Part shown: positions 1 through 7,939 of the stretch, one piece after another | How the letters are laid out: every line of letters begins with the position of its first letter | Numbering within the stretch: the first letter of the stretch is position 1 | Origin: Polynucleobacter sp. AP-Capit-er-40B-B4 | GTDB taxonomy: Bacteria; Pseudomonadota; Gammaproteobacteria; Burkholderiales; Burkholderiaceae | Direction of reading: 5' to 3' | NCBI RefSeq assembly: GCF_018882245.1 | Contig: NZ_JACVOV010000002.1 | Location: forward strand, 62,001 to 126,000 | Length of the DNA stretch: 64,000 nt | Made by a program: the position numbers and the translations under genes | Notes under the pieces: model-generated | Told to the model about the DNA's origin: nothing | The model's input: only the letters and a program-made list of their open reading frames with translations | Database searches by the model: none

Positions 1-125
1 AAGAGTAAGCTGTACCAAGATTAAGGCGGGCAACTGTTACTGCACTTAATTTTATTTACTCCATATAACAGTCGTCCTCTCTAGCGAATTAGAGCAGGTC
101 TCACCCTCCATAGAAAATTTTAGTT

Positions 126-827
126 ATGTATATAAAACTTGCATTAGCAAGTTTGATGATCTTTGTATTCAACAAACCATATGCCCAAGTTACGATTGAC
201 ACGACTGGCGGAACTACAGGCGGCGCCATAACAAGCACCCCTATTAGCAATTCTGTATCAACTACTGGCGCATCTACATCTCAAGGGGGTGCCGGTGGTC
301 TTGGCGGCAGTGGCGGTCTTGGCGGCACATCAAACGCCGCAACAGGAGCGTCAACATCTGCTGGTAACACCTCAGGAAATACAACTGTTACATCAAATTA
401 CGCTTCACCCAAAATTCCAGTAGCGACTGCATTTGCTCCTTCAAACTTTCCAACAGCACCCTGCATGGGATCTACATCCATTGGTGGTTCAGCAGTTTTA
501 TTTGGATTTAGCGCTGGATCTTCTTGGGAAGCAACGGAGTGTATGACTTTTGAAGCAGCAAGATCATTTGATCAAGCAGGGATGCATGAAGATGCCCTGG
601 CTATTAAATGCACAAGCAAATACTCAGCCGCCGCACCGAGCTGCATAAAACTTCGCCAACAAGAGGAGCAGCGAAGTCAATCAGAACGCCAAACCCCTTA
701 TGACCAAAAAATGATTTTGAACACAAGTTTAGCTAGGGGGATTTATAGCGAAACTATTGATCCAGTAAGCGGATTCAAAACCATCATTGATACACGCGAC
801 ACAATCAGGCGTGCTGTCATACCCTAG
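126..827 (+). CDS. Secreted low-complexity protein with a four-cysteine C-terminal region, function unknown
   Basis: I do not recognise the function. Residues 1-20 form a signal peptide with a likely cleavage site after an Ala, so export is predicted. Residues 25-90 are Gly/Ser/Thr-rich low complexity with GGLGGS-like repeats. Residues 110-180 look folded and carry Cys113, Cys139, Cys162 and Cys173 around a Gly/Phe-rich stretch (GFSAGSSW), followed by an Arg/Glu/Gln-rich segment. The Cys spacing and the GS-rich pattern recall small secreted proteins of Burkholderiales and some phage-linked proteins, but that is memory of a pattern, not a match I can verify. It converges on the next gene, the two stop codons being one base apart. 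The ATG is preceded by AT-rich sequence without a strong Shine-Dalgarno. Positions 1-125 hold no other recognisable gene. Confidence 0.6.
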   Translation: MYIKLALASLMIFVFNKPYAQVTIDTTGGTTGGAITSTPISNSVSTTGASTSQGGAGGLGGSGGLGGTSNAATGASTSAGNTSGNTTVTSNYASPKIPVATAFAPSNFPTAPCMGSTSIGGSAVLFGFSAGSSWEATECMTFEAARSFDQAGMHEDALAIKCTSKYSAAAPSCIKLRQQEEQRSQSERQTPYDQKMILNTSLARGIYSETIDPVSGFKTIIDTRDTIRRAVIP

Positions 828-828
828 G

Positions 829-1761
829 CTACAGCGCGAAGAACTGCCCTACTTCTAAATTCAGCTCTTTAGCTAACTCCGCACCAGTGACTTTACCGGC
901 GGCGCCCTTGGCCTTGAGGACTTCAATCTGTCCGCCGTGGCAGGTGATGAAGAATGAATCTAAGGTTATCTGCGTGACTTCGCCTGGTTTGCCTTTAACG
1001 GCACCAAATGTAGCCGATACATGCTTGTGGCAATCGTAAATCTGAACCTTTTGCTCACCGAATTTAGTCCAAGCACCTGGCGCTGGATTACATGCGCGAA
1101 TCAGGTTATAGATTTGACTGATGTGTGTCGCCCAATGAATCTGTGCAGCGTTCGCATCAAACCAACCTTCGTAGTTAGCTTGTGATTCATCTTGAACGAT
1201 TTCTTGATGCTTGCCGGCGACCACGAGGTCAGCAGCTTCTAGTAATGCTTTAACGCCGATTGGGAAAAGATGATCAAAGTAGATCTTGCCTAATGTGTCA
1301 TTCGGCCCAATGGCGACTTCTTTTTGCAAAATCACTTCGCCTTCATCTAAGCCATCGGATGGACGGAAGATCGTTAAACCAGTTTTCTCTTCACCTAGTG
1401 CGATTGCCCAGTTGATAGCGCTTGGACCGCGATACTTAGGTAACAAAGATGGGTGATATTGAATAGTGCCGTGCTTAGGAATCTTGCAGAGCTCTTGCGG
1501 TACAAATTGAATGACATAAGCCATCACACAGATGTCGGCATTGCTATCAATCATGGCTTGAGCAGCTTCAGGACCCTTCAGAGAGACGAACTGCAAGGGG
1601 GTCAAGCCCCTTGCTAACGCTGCTTCTTTCAAAACTTCCGGCTTGCTTGATTTGGGATTGTCAGGTGGACAGAAAACGGCAACCACTTCATCGCCGCGAT
1701 CTAAAAAAGCCTCTAATGCCGCTTTACCAAAATCCGCACTCCCAATCAAAGCAACCCGCAT
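829..1761 (-). CDS. Formyltransferase-fold protein, 10-formyl-THF hydrolase-like, oxalate cluster
   Basis: A 310-residue formyltransferase-fold protein. The N-terminal Rossmann-like domain contains the core YHPSLLPKYRG near residue 102, and a C-terminal FMT-C-like domain begins around residue 205. It resembles the amino-terminal hydrolase domain of 10-formyltetrahydrofolate dehydrogenase (ALDH1L1) more than Met-tRNA formyltransferase: it shares the YHPSLLP-RG-SAINW block and the downstream GLD-GE segment. His103 and Asp139 occupy the catalytic His and Asp positions. The position that is Asn in Fmt and Ile in ALDH1L1 is Gln101 here. The aldehyde dehydrogenase part is absent. It follows frc by one base and is probably translationally coupled, which suggests a role in handling formyl groups or formate released from oxalate. 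Whether it hydrolyses 10-formyl-THF or transfers formyl is not visible from sequence. Confidence 0.75.
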   Translation of the reverse strand: MRVALIGSADFGKAALEAFLDRGDEVVAVFCPPDNPKSSKPEVLKEAALARGLTPLQFVSLKGPEAAQAMIDSNADICVMAYVIQFVPQELCKIPKHGTIQYHPSLLPKYRGPSAINWAIALGEEKTGLTIFRPSDGLDEGEVILQKEVAIGPNDTLGKIYFDHLFPIGVKALLEAADLVVAGKHQEIVQDESQANYEGWFDANAAQIHWATHISQIYNLIRACNPAPGAWTKFGEQKVQIYDCHKHVSATFGAVKGKPGEVTQITLDSFFITCHGGQIEVLKAKGAAGKVTGAELAKELNLEVGQFFAL

Positions 1762-1762
1762 C

Positions 1763-3010
1763 TTAAATCACCTTATCGTGACGGAGAGAAATCAAATCAT
1801 CAGTGGTGTAACCCAACTCATGAAGAATCTCATCAGTATGCTCACCAAGCAATGGTGAACGAGTGACTTCAGTTGGGCTATCAGACATCTTGATTGGGTT
1901 ACCAACAGTGAGGTACTTGCCACGAATTGGATGATCTACTTCAACCACGGTACCAGTGGCACGCAATGCAGGCTCTTCAGCAATTTCTTTCATAGAAAGA
2001 ATCGGACCACATGGAATGTCGTATTGATTTAATACATCCATCACTTCAAACTTAGTCATCGTCATAGTCCACTTTTCGATCTCGCCGAAAATTTCCATAA
2101 GGTGTGGCAAGCGCGCCATTGGAGATGCAAAACGCACATCCGTAATCCAATCTTCACGACCGATTACTTTGCAAATCGCCTCCCAAACTGGGGCCTGAAC
2201 GATGACGTACATGTAAGCATTTGGATCAGTTTCCCAGCCCTTACATTTAACAATCCATCCAGGCTGACCACCGCCAGAAGCATTGCCTGCACGGGGTACA
2301 GAGTCGCCGAACTCACCGTTCGGGAACTGTGGGTATTCTTGCATGAGACCTACGCGCTCTAAACGCTGTTGGTCACGCAACTTCACACGGCACAAGTTCA
2401 ATACCGCATCTTGCATCGCTGCCAACACTTTCTGGCCACGGCCAGAGTGAGTGCGTTGATAAAGTGCAGTCACAATGCCTAATGCTAAATGCAAGCCAGT
2501 ACCACTGTCACCGATTTGCGCACCAGTCACCATCGGAGGGCCATCATCAAAACCAGTAGTTGATGCTGATCCGCCCGCGCATTGCGCTACGTTCTCATAC
2601 ACCTTGCAATCTTCGTATGGGCCAGGACCAAAGCCTTTTACAGAAGCCATGATCATCATTGGATTGAGTTCTTGAATACGCTCCCAAGAAAAACCCATGC
2701 GATCAAGTGCGCCAGGTGCAAAGTTCTCCACCAAAACATCGCACTCCTTAATGAGGCGCTCGAGAATCTCTTTGCCTTTTTGGGTTTTGGTATTGACGGT
2801 GATGGAACGCTTGTTGTGGTTCAACATCGTGAAATACAAACTATCGGCATCAGGAATATCACGCAACTGACCGCGTGTTGCGTCACCTTCGCCAGATTTT
2901 TCCACTTTGATTACGTCCGCGCCAAACCAAGCCAGTAACTGAGTACAGGTTGGACCTGATTGAACGTGCGTAAAGTCGAGGATTTTGACCCCTTCTAGTG
3001 CTTTTGCCAT
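1763..3010 (-). CDS. frc: Formyl-CoA:oxalate CoA-transferase, paralogue 1
   Basis: Class III (CaiB/BaiF) CoA-transferase of 415 residues that moves CoA from formyl-CoA to oxalate. The expected catalytic Asp is Asp168 in the IGDSGTG segment; Gln17 and Tyr59 are conserved. Position 48 is Gln, as I recall for E. coli YfdW, rather than the Trp of the Oxalobacter enzyme. The active-site glycine loop reads S-G-G-G-Q instead of G-G-G-G-Q, a small departure from paralogue 2. Both copies are clearly of the YfdW type ([17 protein letters not shown]). It lies downstream of the PAS gene on the same strand and one base upstream of the formyltransferase-fold gene. Two copies in one cluster may differ in acceptor (oxalate versus another dicarboxylate), which is inference. 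Confidence 0.88.
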   Translation of the reverse strand: MAKALEGVKILDFTHVQSGPTCTQLLAWFGADVIKVEKSGEGDATRGQLRDIPDADSLYFTMLNHNKRSITVNTKTQKGKEILERLIKECDVLVENFAPGALDRMGFSWERIQELNPMMIMASVKGFGPGPYEDCKVYENVAQCAGGSASTTGFDDGPPMVTGAQIGDSGTGLHLALGIVTALYQRTHSGRGQKVLAAMQDAVLNLCRVKLRDQQRLERVGLMQEYPQFPNGEFGDSVPRAGNASGGGQPGWIVKCKGWETDPNAYMYVIVQAPVWEAICKVIGREDWITDVRFASPMARLPHLMEIFGEIEKWTMTMTKFEVMDVLNQYDIPCGPILSMKEIAEEPALRATGTVVEVDHPIRGKYLTVGNPIKMSDSPTEVTRSPLLGEHTDEILHELGYTTDDLISLRHDKVI

Positions 3011-3084
3011 GATTTAAGTCCTAATAAGAATGAAAATTTTGAATTGAGGCAATTTTACCAGCGGGGAATAGGGAAAAATGATGC

Positions 3085-3103
3085 GTGCCCAATATTTGGG
3101 CAC
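3085..3103 (-). terminator. Hairpin between the PAS gene and frc paralogue 1
   Basis: Perfect 8-bp stem (GTGCCCAA / TTGGGCAC) with a 3-base loop. On the minus strand it is followed within about 8 bases by a run of five T. It could terminate part of the PAS transcript or protect the 5' end of the frc mRNA. Confidence 0.45.
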
Positions 3104-3150
3104 AGATCCCGTCTAAACCTTTATTGGCGACACCATACCGCTATGTGAGG

Positions 3151-3579
3151 TTAAGTCTGGGGATTTTCAAGATCGGAAAGACGCTTTTTGAGGGCCCTTT
3201 CTTGGGCAAAGCGCTCGGTTTCATCACGAATGATTGCCGCCACTCCATTGGCCTTACCAGAGGCGTCAAATAGCATCCCTACAGTAAAGGCAATTGAAAG
3301 CGTACTGCCATCTTTATGTTTGGCAGGCACCTTCAAAAGTGATGTTCCATACCGAGTCGTACCGGTCTCCATGGAGTGGCTGTAACCCTCATTATGTTTT
3401 TGAAGTTGGCGCTCGGGAACGATGAGGTCGAGCGTATGACCAAGAGCCTCTTGCTCCGAATACCCAAAGATACGAGTGGCAGCAGGATTCCAAAGAACAA
3501 TTTTTTCATGAGCATCAGCCACGATGATCGCATCACCTACACACCCTACTAGTTGGTGTAAATCAATACTTGTCTTCAT
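3151..3579 (-). CDS. PAS-only sensor protein
   Basis: A 142-residue protein that is essentially one PAS domain: DAIIVADAHEKIVLWNPAA near residues 16-34, FGYSEQEALGH near 39-49, then the C-terminal strands ending in IIRDETERFAQE. It finishes in a short charged helix resembling the signalling linker that normally leads into a kinase or cyclase. No output domain follows in any frame, so it must work by protein-protein contact or as a ligand sink. It sits between the two frc copies on the same strand, behind a strong terminator, which suggests its own promoter. A link to oxalate sensing is inferred only from position. Confidence 0.75.
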   Translation of the reverse strand: MKTSIDLHQLVGCVGDAIIVADAHEKIVLWNPAATRIFGYSEQEALGHTLDLIVPERQLQKHNEGYSHSMETGTTRYGTSLLKVPAKHKDGSTLSIAFTVGMLFDASGKANGVAAIIRDETERFAQERALKKRLSDLENPQT

Positions 3580-3601
3580 GGGACCAGTCTATAGAATAAA
3601 A

Positions 3602-3624
3602 AAGGCGCCCACAAGGAGCGCCTT
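3602..3624 (-). terminator. Rho-independent terminator of the oxc-frc2 transcript
   Basis: Stem AAGGCGC / GCGCCTT with a 9-base loop. On the minus strand it is followed directly by six T then ATTC. It lies 45 bases past the stop of frc paralogue 2 and separates this unit from the PAS-frc1-hydrolase unit. Confidence 0.85.
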
Positions 3625-3669
3625 AAAGATAACTACAAGAAACTGCGGTTAAGCAGATTCTTATTTTTA

Positions 3670-4920
3670 TTAAACTGCTTTAGCTGTGTGCAACTTAGCG
3701 ATGTCATCAGCGCTATAGCCAAGGTCAGCCAACACTTCATCAGTGTGCTCACCCAATACTGGAGATGGCTTCACTTCGATTTCCAAATCAGAGAACTTGA
3801 TTGGGCTACCGATTGTCAAATACTTGCCACGTACTTTGTGGTCAACTTCAACGATAGAACCGCTCTTACGCAAGTCTGGTGAAGCAGCCAATTCTTTCAT
3901 TGAGAGAACTGGAGCGCATGGAATATCGAACTTGCGGAGGATGTCCACAGCTTCGTACTTAGTCTTGTCTTTGAGCCAGTCTTCAATAGTTGCGAAGATG
4001 TCAAAAATCTTGTCTTGACGAGCTTCAGCAGTCATATACGCTGGATCAGTTGCCCACTCTGGTTTGCCCAAAGCTTTAGTAATTGGCTCCCAAGCGTGAC
4101 CTTGAATGGTGAAGTAGATGTAGGCGTTTGGATCTGTTTCCCAACCCTTACACTTCAATACCCAACCTGGCTGACCGCCACCACCAGCGTTACCGCCACG
4201 TGGAACTACGTCAGTGAATGAACCGTGTGGGTACTGTGGATACTCTTCCAAGTAACCAACTTTGTCCAAACGTTGTTGATCGCGCAACTTCACACGGCAC
4301 AAGTTCAATACAGCGTCTTGCATTGAGCAAGATACTTTTTGACCACGGCCAGTTTTTTCACGTTGCATCAACGCTGTCAAGATACCGATTGCCAAGTGCA
4401 TACCAGTATTAGAGTCACCCAAAGCAGCAGCAGAAACTGTAGGAGGACCATCCCAGAAACCTGTTGTAGAAGCAGCGCCACCAGCGCACTGAGCAACGTT
4501 CTCATACACTTTCAAATCTTCGTATGAGTGACCATCACTAAAACCTTTTACAGAGGCCATGATCATTTTTGGGTTCAATTCTTGAATACGCTTCCATGAG
4601 AATCCCATGCGATCCAAGGCGCCAGGACCAAAGTTCTCAACCATTACGTCAGAAGTTTTGATCATCTTCTCTAAAACTTCTTTACCTTCTTGAGTCTTAG
4701 TATCCAAAGTCAAAGAACGCTTGTTACCGTTCAACATAGTGAAGTACAAAGCATCAGCGCCTGGAACGTCGCGCAATTGGCTGCGAGTTACGTCGCCAGA
4801 GCCTGGACGCTCTACTTTAATCACGTCAGCACCATACCAAGCCAACAGCTGAGTACATGCAGGACCTGCTTGTACGTGTGTGAAGTCAATAATGCGAATA
4901 CCGTCTAATGGTTTAGTCAT
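3670..4920 (-). CDS. frc: Formyl-CoA:oxalate CoA-transferase, paralogue 2
   Basis: A 416-residue class III CoA-transferase, the same length class as E. coli YfdW. Asp169 in GDSNTG matches the catalytic aspartate that forms acyl- and CoA-linked intermediates in the family. Gln17, Gln48, Tyr59 and an intact GGGGQ glycine loop are present. Product: oxalyl-CoA plus formate from formyl-CoA plus oxalate. It follows oxc by about 50 bases in the same transcript and ends at a strong terminator, so it is the most likely partner of Oxc in oxalate catabolism. The start ATG has a good AAGGAG Shine-Dalgarno. It is clearly paralogous to the copy 0.7 kb downstream, with most positions identical by eye. Confidence 0.93.
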   Translation of the reverse strand: MTKPLDGIRIIDFTHVQAGPACTQLLAWYGADVIKVERPGSGDVTRSQLRDVPGADALYFTMLNGNKRSLTLDTKTQEGKEVLEKMIKTSDVMVENFGPGALDRMGFSWKRIQELNPKMIMASVKGFSDGHSYEDLKVYENVAQCAGGAASTTGFWDGPPTVSAAALGDSNTGMHLAIGILTALMQREKTGRGQKVSCSMQDAVLNLCRVKLRDQQRLDKVGYLEEYPQYPHGSFTDVVPRGGNAGGGGQPGWVLKCKGWETDPNAYIYFTIQGHAWEPITKALGKPEWATDPAYMTAEARQDKIFDIFATIEDWLKDKTKYEAVDILRKFDIPCAPVLSMKELAASPDLRKSGSIVEVDHKVRGKYLTIGSPIKFSDLEIEVKPSPVLGEHTDEVLADLGYSADDIAKLHTAKAV

Positions 4921-4969
4921 GTTTGTTTCTCCTTAAGTCTTTCTTGTTTGCTTCTAAATTTATCTTGGA

Positions 4970-6679
4970 TTACTTCTTAGCAGCTGCTGTGGATGGGTTT
5001 AAGTTTGTTAAACGTCCACTCTCAGTACCTGCAGTTTCATCAATAACAGCATTGATGAGGGCTGGTTTACCGGCAGCAATCGCTTCTGTTAACGCTGCTT
5101 CTAACTCTGCTGGCGTAGTTACGTAATAACCAACACCACCAAATGCTTCAATCATCTTGTCGTAACGAGCATCTTTAACGAATACTGTTGGAGCAACATC
5201 AGCACCGCCAGTTGGGTTCACATCAGTACCGCGGTATACACCGTTGTTATTGAAGATAACAGTTGTAATTGGCAAGTTGTAACGACAAACTGTTTCCAAT
5301 TCCATGCCACTGAAACCGAACGCGCTATCACCCTCTACGGCTACTGTTGGCAAACCGCTAGTTACAGCAGCACCAATGGCGTAACCCATACCGATACCCA
5401 TAATGCCCCAGGTACCAGAGTCGAAGCGCTTACGTGGCTTATACATATCGACGATTGCACGGCAATAGTCGAGTGTGTTTGCGCCCTCGTTTACCAAGTT
5501 CACATCTGGGTTCTTCTTGATCACATCACGAATCACACGCAATGCGCCATGGAAGTTCATTGGGTTTGCTTCTTTAGCCAAGGTCTCAGCCATCTTCGCT
5601 GTGTTCTTGTCTTTCTTCTCGGTGATTGCTGCAATCCACTCAGCACTTGGCTTAGGAACAGCAGAGATGCCCTTCAAAAGCTCACCTACGCAAGAGCCGA
5701 TATCACCAATCAAAGGAGCGGCAATTTGTACGTTGCTATCTACTTCGTTTGCTTGAATATCAATTTGAATAAATTTCTTAGGCTCTTTGCCCCAAGTCTT
5801 ACCCTTACCATGGGCAAGTAACCAGTTCAAACGTGCGCCAACTAACAATACCGCATCAGCCTCAGCCAATACAAATGAACGTGCTGCAGAAGCAGACTGT
5901 GGATGATTGTCTGGCAACAAACCTTTGGCCATAGACATTGGCAAATAAGGAATGCCAGATTTCTCAACCAAATCACGAATCTCTTTATCAGCTTGAGCAT
6001 AAGCAGCGCCTTTGCCCAACAGGATCAATGGACGCTTAGCACCCTTCAACACATCCAATGCACGAGCAACCGCATCGGCCGCTGGGATCTGACGTGGAAC
6101 TGGATCGATTACCTTGAAGATTGATTTCTTAGCTTCGTCAGCAGGCATAGTTTGCGCAAGCAACTGAGCTGGCAAGTCCAAATACACACCGCCTGGACGA
6201 CCAGAAACTGCAGCGCGGATTGCACGAGCAAAACCGATGCCGATATCTTCGATATGGTTAATACGATAAGCAGCTTTGCAATATGGCTTAGCCGCATTGA
6301 GCTGATCCATCTCTTCGTAGTCACCTTGTTGCAAGTCAACGATTTCACGCTCGCTTGAACCAGAGATCAAAATCATCGGGAAGCAGTTCACAGTTGCATT
6401 AGCAAGCGCTGTTAAACCGTTCAAGAAACCAGGAGCAGAAACAGTCATACAAATACCTGGCTTTTGTGTCATGTAACCAGCAATCGCTGCAGCATTACCT
6501 GCATGCTGCTCATGACGGAAGCCAATGAAACGTAAGCCTTCAGCCTGCGCTAAACGACATAAGTCAGTAATTGGAATACCAACCAGACCGAAAATCGTAT
6601 CGAGGTCGTTTGCCTTTAAGGCGTCAATGACGAGATGGAAACCATCCGTTAACTGTGTGTTTTGATTATCTGTTGTCAT
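4970..6679 (-). CDS. oxc: Oxalyl-CoA decarboxylase
   Basis: ThDP-dependent enzyme of 569 residues converting oxalyl-CoA to formyl-CoA and CO2. The N-terminal Pyr domain carries the [16 protein letters not shown] block with the ThDP-activating Glu. [19 protein letters not shown] around residues 107-125 corresponds to the Tyr-Glu pair that contacts substrate in the Oxalobacter enzyme. The C-terminal PP domain shows [14 protein letters not shown] with the following NNNGVY, the Mg-ThDP motif. It heads the oxc-frc2 transcript. The 200-bp region upstream contains a TTGAC-N4-GTCAA palindrome suitable for the adjacent Crp/Fnr regulator. Together with Frc it forms the energy-yielding oxalate cycle. 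Confidence 0.95.
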   Translation of the reverse strand: MTTDNQNTQLTDGFHLVIDALKANDLDTIFGLVGIPITDLCRLAQAEGLRFIGFRHEQHAGNAAAIAGYMTQKPGICMTVSAPGFLNGLTALANATVNCFPMILISGSSEREIVDLQQGDYEEMDQLNAAKPYCKAAYRINHIEDIGIGFARAIRAAVSGRPGGVYLDLPAQLLAQTMPADEAKKSIFKVIDPVPRQIPAADAVARALDVLKGAKRPLILLGKGAAYAQADKEIRDLVEKSGIPYLPMSMAKGLLPDNHPQSASAARSFVLAEADAVLLVGARLNWLLAHGKGKTWGKEPKKFIQIDIQANEVDSNVQIAAPLIGDIGSCVGELLKGISAVPKPSAEWIAAITEKKDKNTAKMAETLAKEANPMNFHGALRVIRDVIKKNPDVNLVNEGANTLDYCRAIVDMYKPRKRFDSGTWGIMGIGMGYAIGAAVTSGLPTVAVEGDSAFGFSGMELETVCRYNLPITTVIFNNNGVYRGTDVNPTGGADVAPTVFVKDARYDKMIEAFGGVGYYVTTPAELEAALTEAIAAGKPALINAVIDETAGTESGRLTNLNPSTAAAKK

Positions 6680-6829
6680 AGAAATTTTTCAAGAATCGCA
6701 AATTGCCCGATAAGAGCTAATGCAATTTAGCTTTCGCTAATGTCTCCAATTTAGTTATTAATCGCACTGCGGGATTTTTGACCCCGCTTAGGCTGAGATG
6801 AATATTAGGCTTGGGGAGGGGGTTCATCA

Positions 6830-6843
6830 TTGACTTCGGTCAA
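6830..6843. promoter_or_regulatory. Crp/Fnr-family operator-like palindrome upstream of oxc
   Basis: TTGAC-TTCG-GTCAA is a perfect 5-4-5 inverted repeat with the spacing of Fnr/Dnr/NtcA-type boxes. It lies about 150 bases upstream of the oxc start and about 40 bases beyond the stop of a Crp/Fnr-family gene. Regulation of oxc by that protein is inference. Confidence 0.55.
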
Positions 6844-6856
6844 TTTCCCTCTAAAT

Positions 6857-6870
6857 CCTGTAATTACAGG
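6857..6870. promoter_or_regulatory. Perfect 14-bp palindrome upstream of oxc
   Basis: CCTGTAATTACAGG equals its own reverse complement. It sits 11 bases past the Crp/Fnr stop codon and 14 bases from the TTGAC-N4-GTCAA box. It could be a second operator. A terminator is less likely, as the hairpin would have almost no loop and no T tract follows. Confidence 0.4.
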
Positions 6871-6881
6871 CGGGTAACAGC

Positions 6882-7499
6882 TTAAACAAAAAGCTCTTTA
6901 TGCTTTGTTTTAAGGCGGCTCAAGGTCTCCGGGGAGAGATTGAGATATGCCGCCAGCTCCTTTTTAGGAAGGAGCTCAAACAAATCCTCATATTTACGCA
7001 GGAAACGTTCTACCCGGCCCGGGGCATCAAGCATATGCAAAGTAATCGTGTGGGCCATGATCTCGCTCATCAGGCGCATAACCTCAAACTCAAAACTCTC
7101 TTTAAGGATCTTGTGTTGATCCAAGAACTCCGCCCATTTCTTTAGGGGCATCCGAGCCACGCGGGCCTTGGTCACAGAGGCAATACTGTATGGGGCAGCC
7201 GTCTTTAGGCGCCATGCAGCATAGCTAGTTTCAATATCTTTTTCGATGGCAAAACGCAGAATCATTTCTTTTGCATCGGCACTAGAAACAATACGCTTCA
7301 GAATGCCATCCAAAACAAAGTACTGCTCCATCTGATGGTCACCCTGATGAAGCAAAATTTCGGACTTTTTGAGGTCGGAGATCTCTAAATGACGCTCCAA
7401 CTCTGCCATTGCGGCCGGATCCAAGCTTTTTAAGACCGAGTTTTGGCTCAACTGCAGGCGAATCAGGTTCTTTTCGGGATGCTTATCTAATACGGTCAT
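6882..7499 (-). CDS. Crp/Fnr-family transcriptional regulator, probable oxalate regulator
   Basis: About 205 residues: a cyclic-nucleotide-binding-like beta-roll (residues about 15-110; LLHQGDHQMEQYFVLDG) and a C-terminal winged helix with LPKKELAAYLNLSPETLSRL as the recognition region. There is no N-terminal cysteine cluster, so it is not an Fnr-type [4Fe-4S] sensor. The cAMP pocket is not clearly conserved, so another ligand is likely. I took the ATG at 7499 because the only longer option adds a single TTG codon. It is transcribed towards oxc on the same strand, with palindromic sites in the gap, so local control of oxc-frc is the natural inference. It is separated by about 440 bases from the divergent btuB gene. 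Confidence 0.82.
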   Translation of the reverse strand: MTVLDKHPEKNLIRLQLSQNSVLKSLDPAAMAELERHLEISDLKKSEILLHQGDHQMEQYFVLDGILKRIVSSADAKEMILRFAIEKDIETSYAAWRLKTAAPYSIASVTKARVARMPLKKWAEFLDQHKILKESFEFEVMRLMSEIMAHTITLHMLDAPGRVERFLRKYEDLFELLPKKELAAYLNLSPETLSRLKTKHKELFV

Positions 7500-7592
7500 C
7501 AATGCTTGCTCCTAGACCTCATATTGTAGGCTTTTTTGCCTTATTAAGCGCGATATGGGGGCTTTGAGCCCCGCAGATCAGCTAGAATAGCG

Positions 7593-7796
7593 AGGTCGTG
7601 GTGCTTTGTTGCAATGCAATAAAGTTAAACGGGAAACACTAAACGTGTGCTGCCCCCGCAACGGTAGGTAAATGCGTCTTTTATTCATTTCAAAGGCGTC
7701 AGGAATCTGACAAAGCCACTGTGCGCGTCAATCGCATGGGAAGGCCAGATTCTGATATTTACTAGCCCGGATACCGGCCAAGACAGGTGGAATTTT
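7593..7796 (+). ncRNA. Cobalamin riboswitch
   Basis: Conserved elements occur in order: the AAACGGGAAACACT core, GTGCTGCCCCCGCAACGGTA, an AAGCCACTGTG...GGGAAGGC arm, and the B12 box AGCCCGGATACCGGCC at 7764-7779. It lies 145 bases upstream of a BtuB-like receptor gene, the classical target, where cobalamin binding represses expression. Ends are approximate. The stretch 7503-7592 before it holds only a small GGGGC-TTTGA-GCCCC hairpin at 7558-7572. Confidence 0.93.
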
Positions 7797-7893
7797 GCGG
7801 ACGGGGATCTTCGCGCGCCAAGAAAGCGCTTAGTTCTTCGATGCTGCGCCCTATTGACGCCTGAGCTCCTGCACGTGAAATTCTGTTCGACCC

Positions 7894-7913
7894 AGCTAAC
7901 GGGGAAGTTAGCT
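7894..7913 (+). promoter_or_regulatory. Hairpin in the btuB leader, possible expression platform
   Basis: Perfect 7-bp stem AGCTAAC / GTTAGCT with loop GGGGAA, 26 bases before the btuB ATG and after the B12 box. No U tract follows, so control of translation or mRNA stability is more likely than termination. The purine-rich loop itself could interact with ribosome or riboswitch sequences. Confidence 0.45.
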
Positions 7914-7939
7914 AGGCAATCGATAACAGAAAGTCAATC

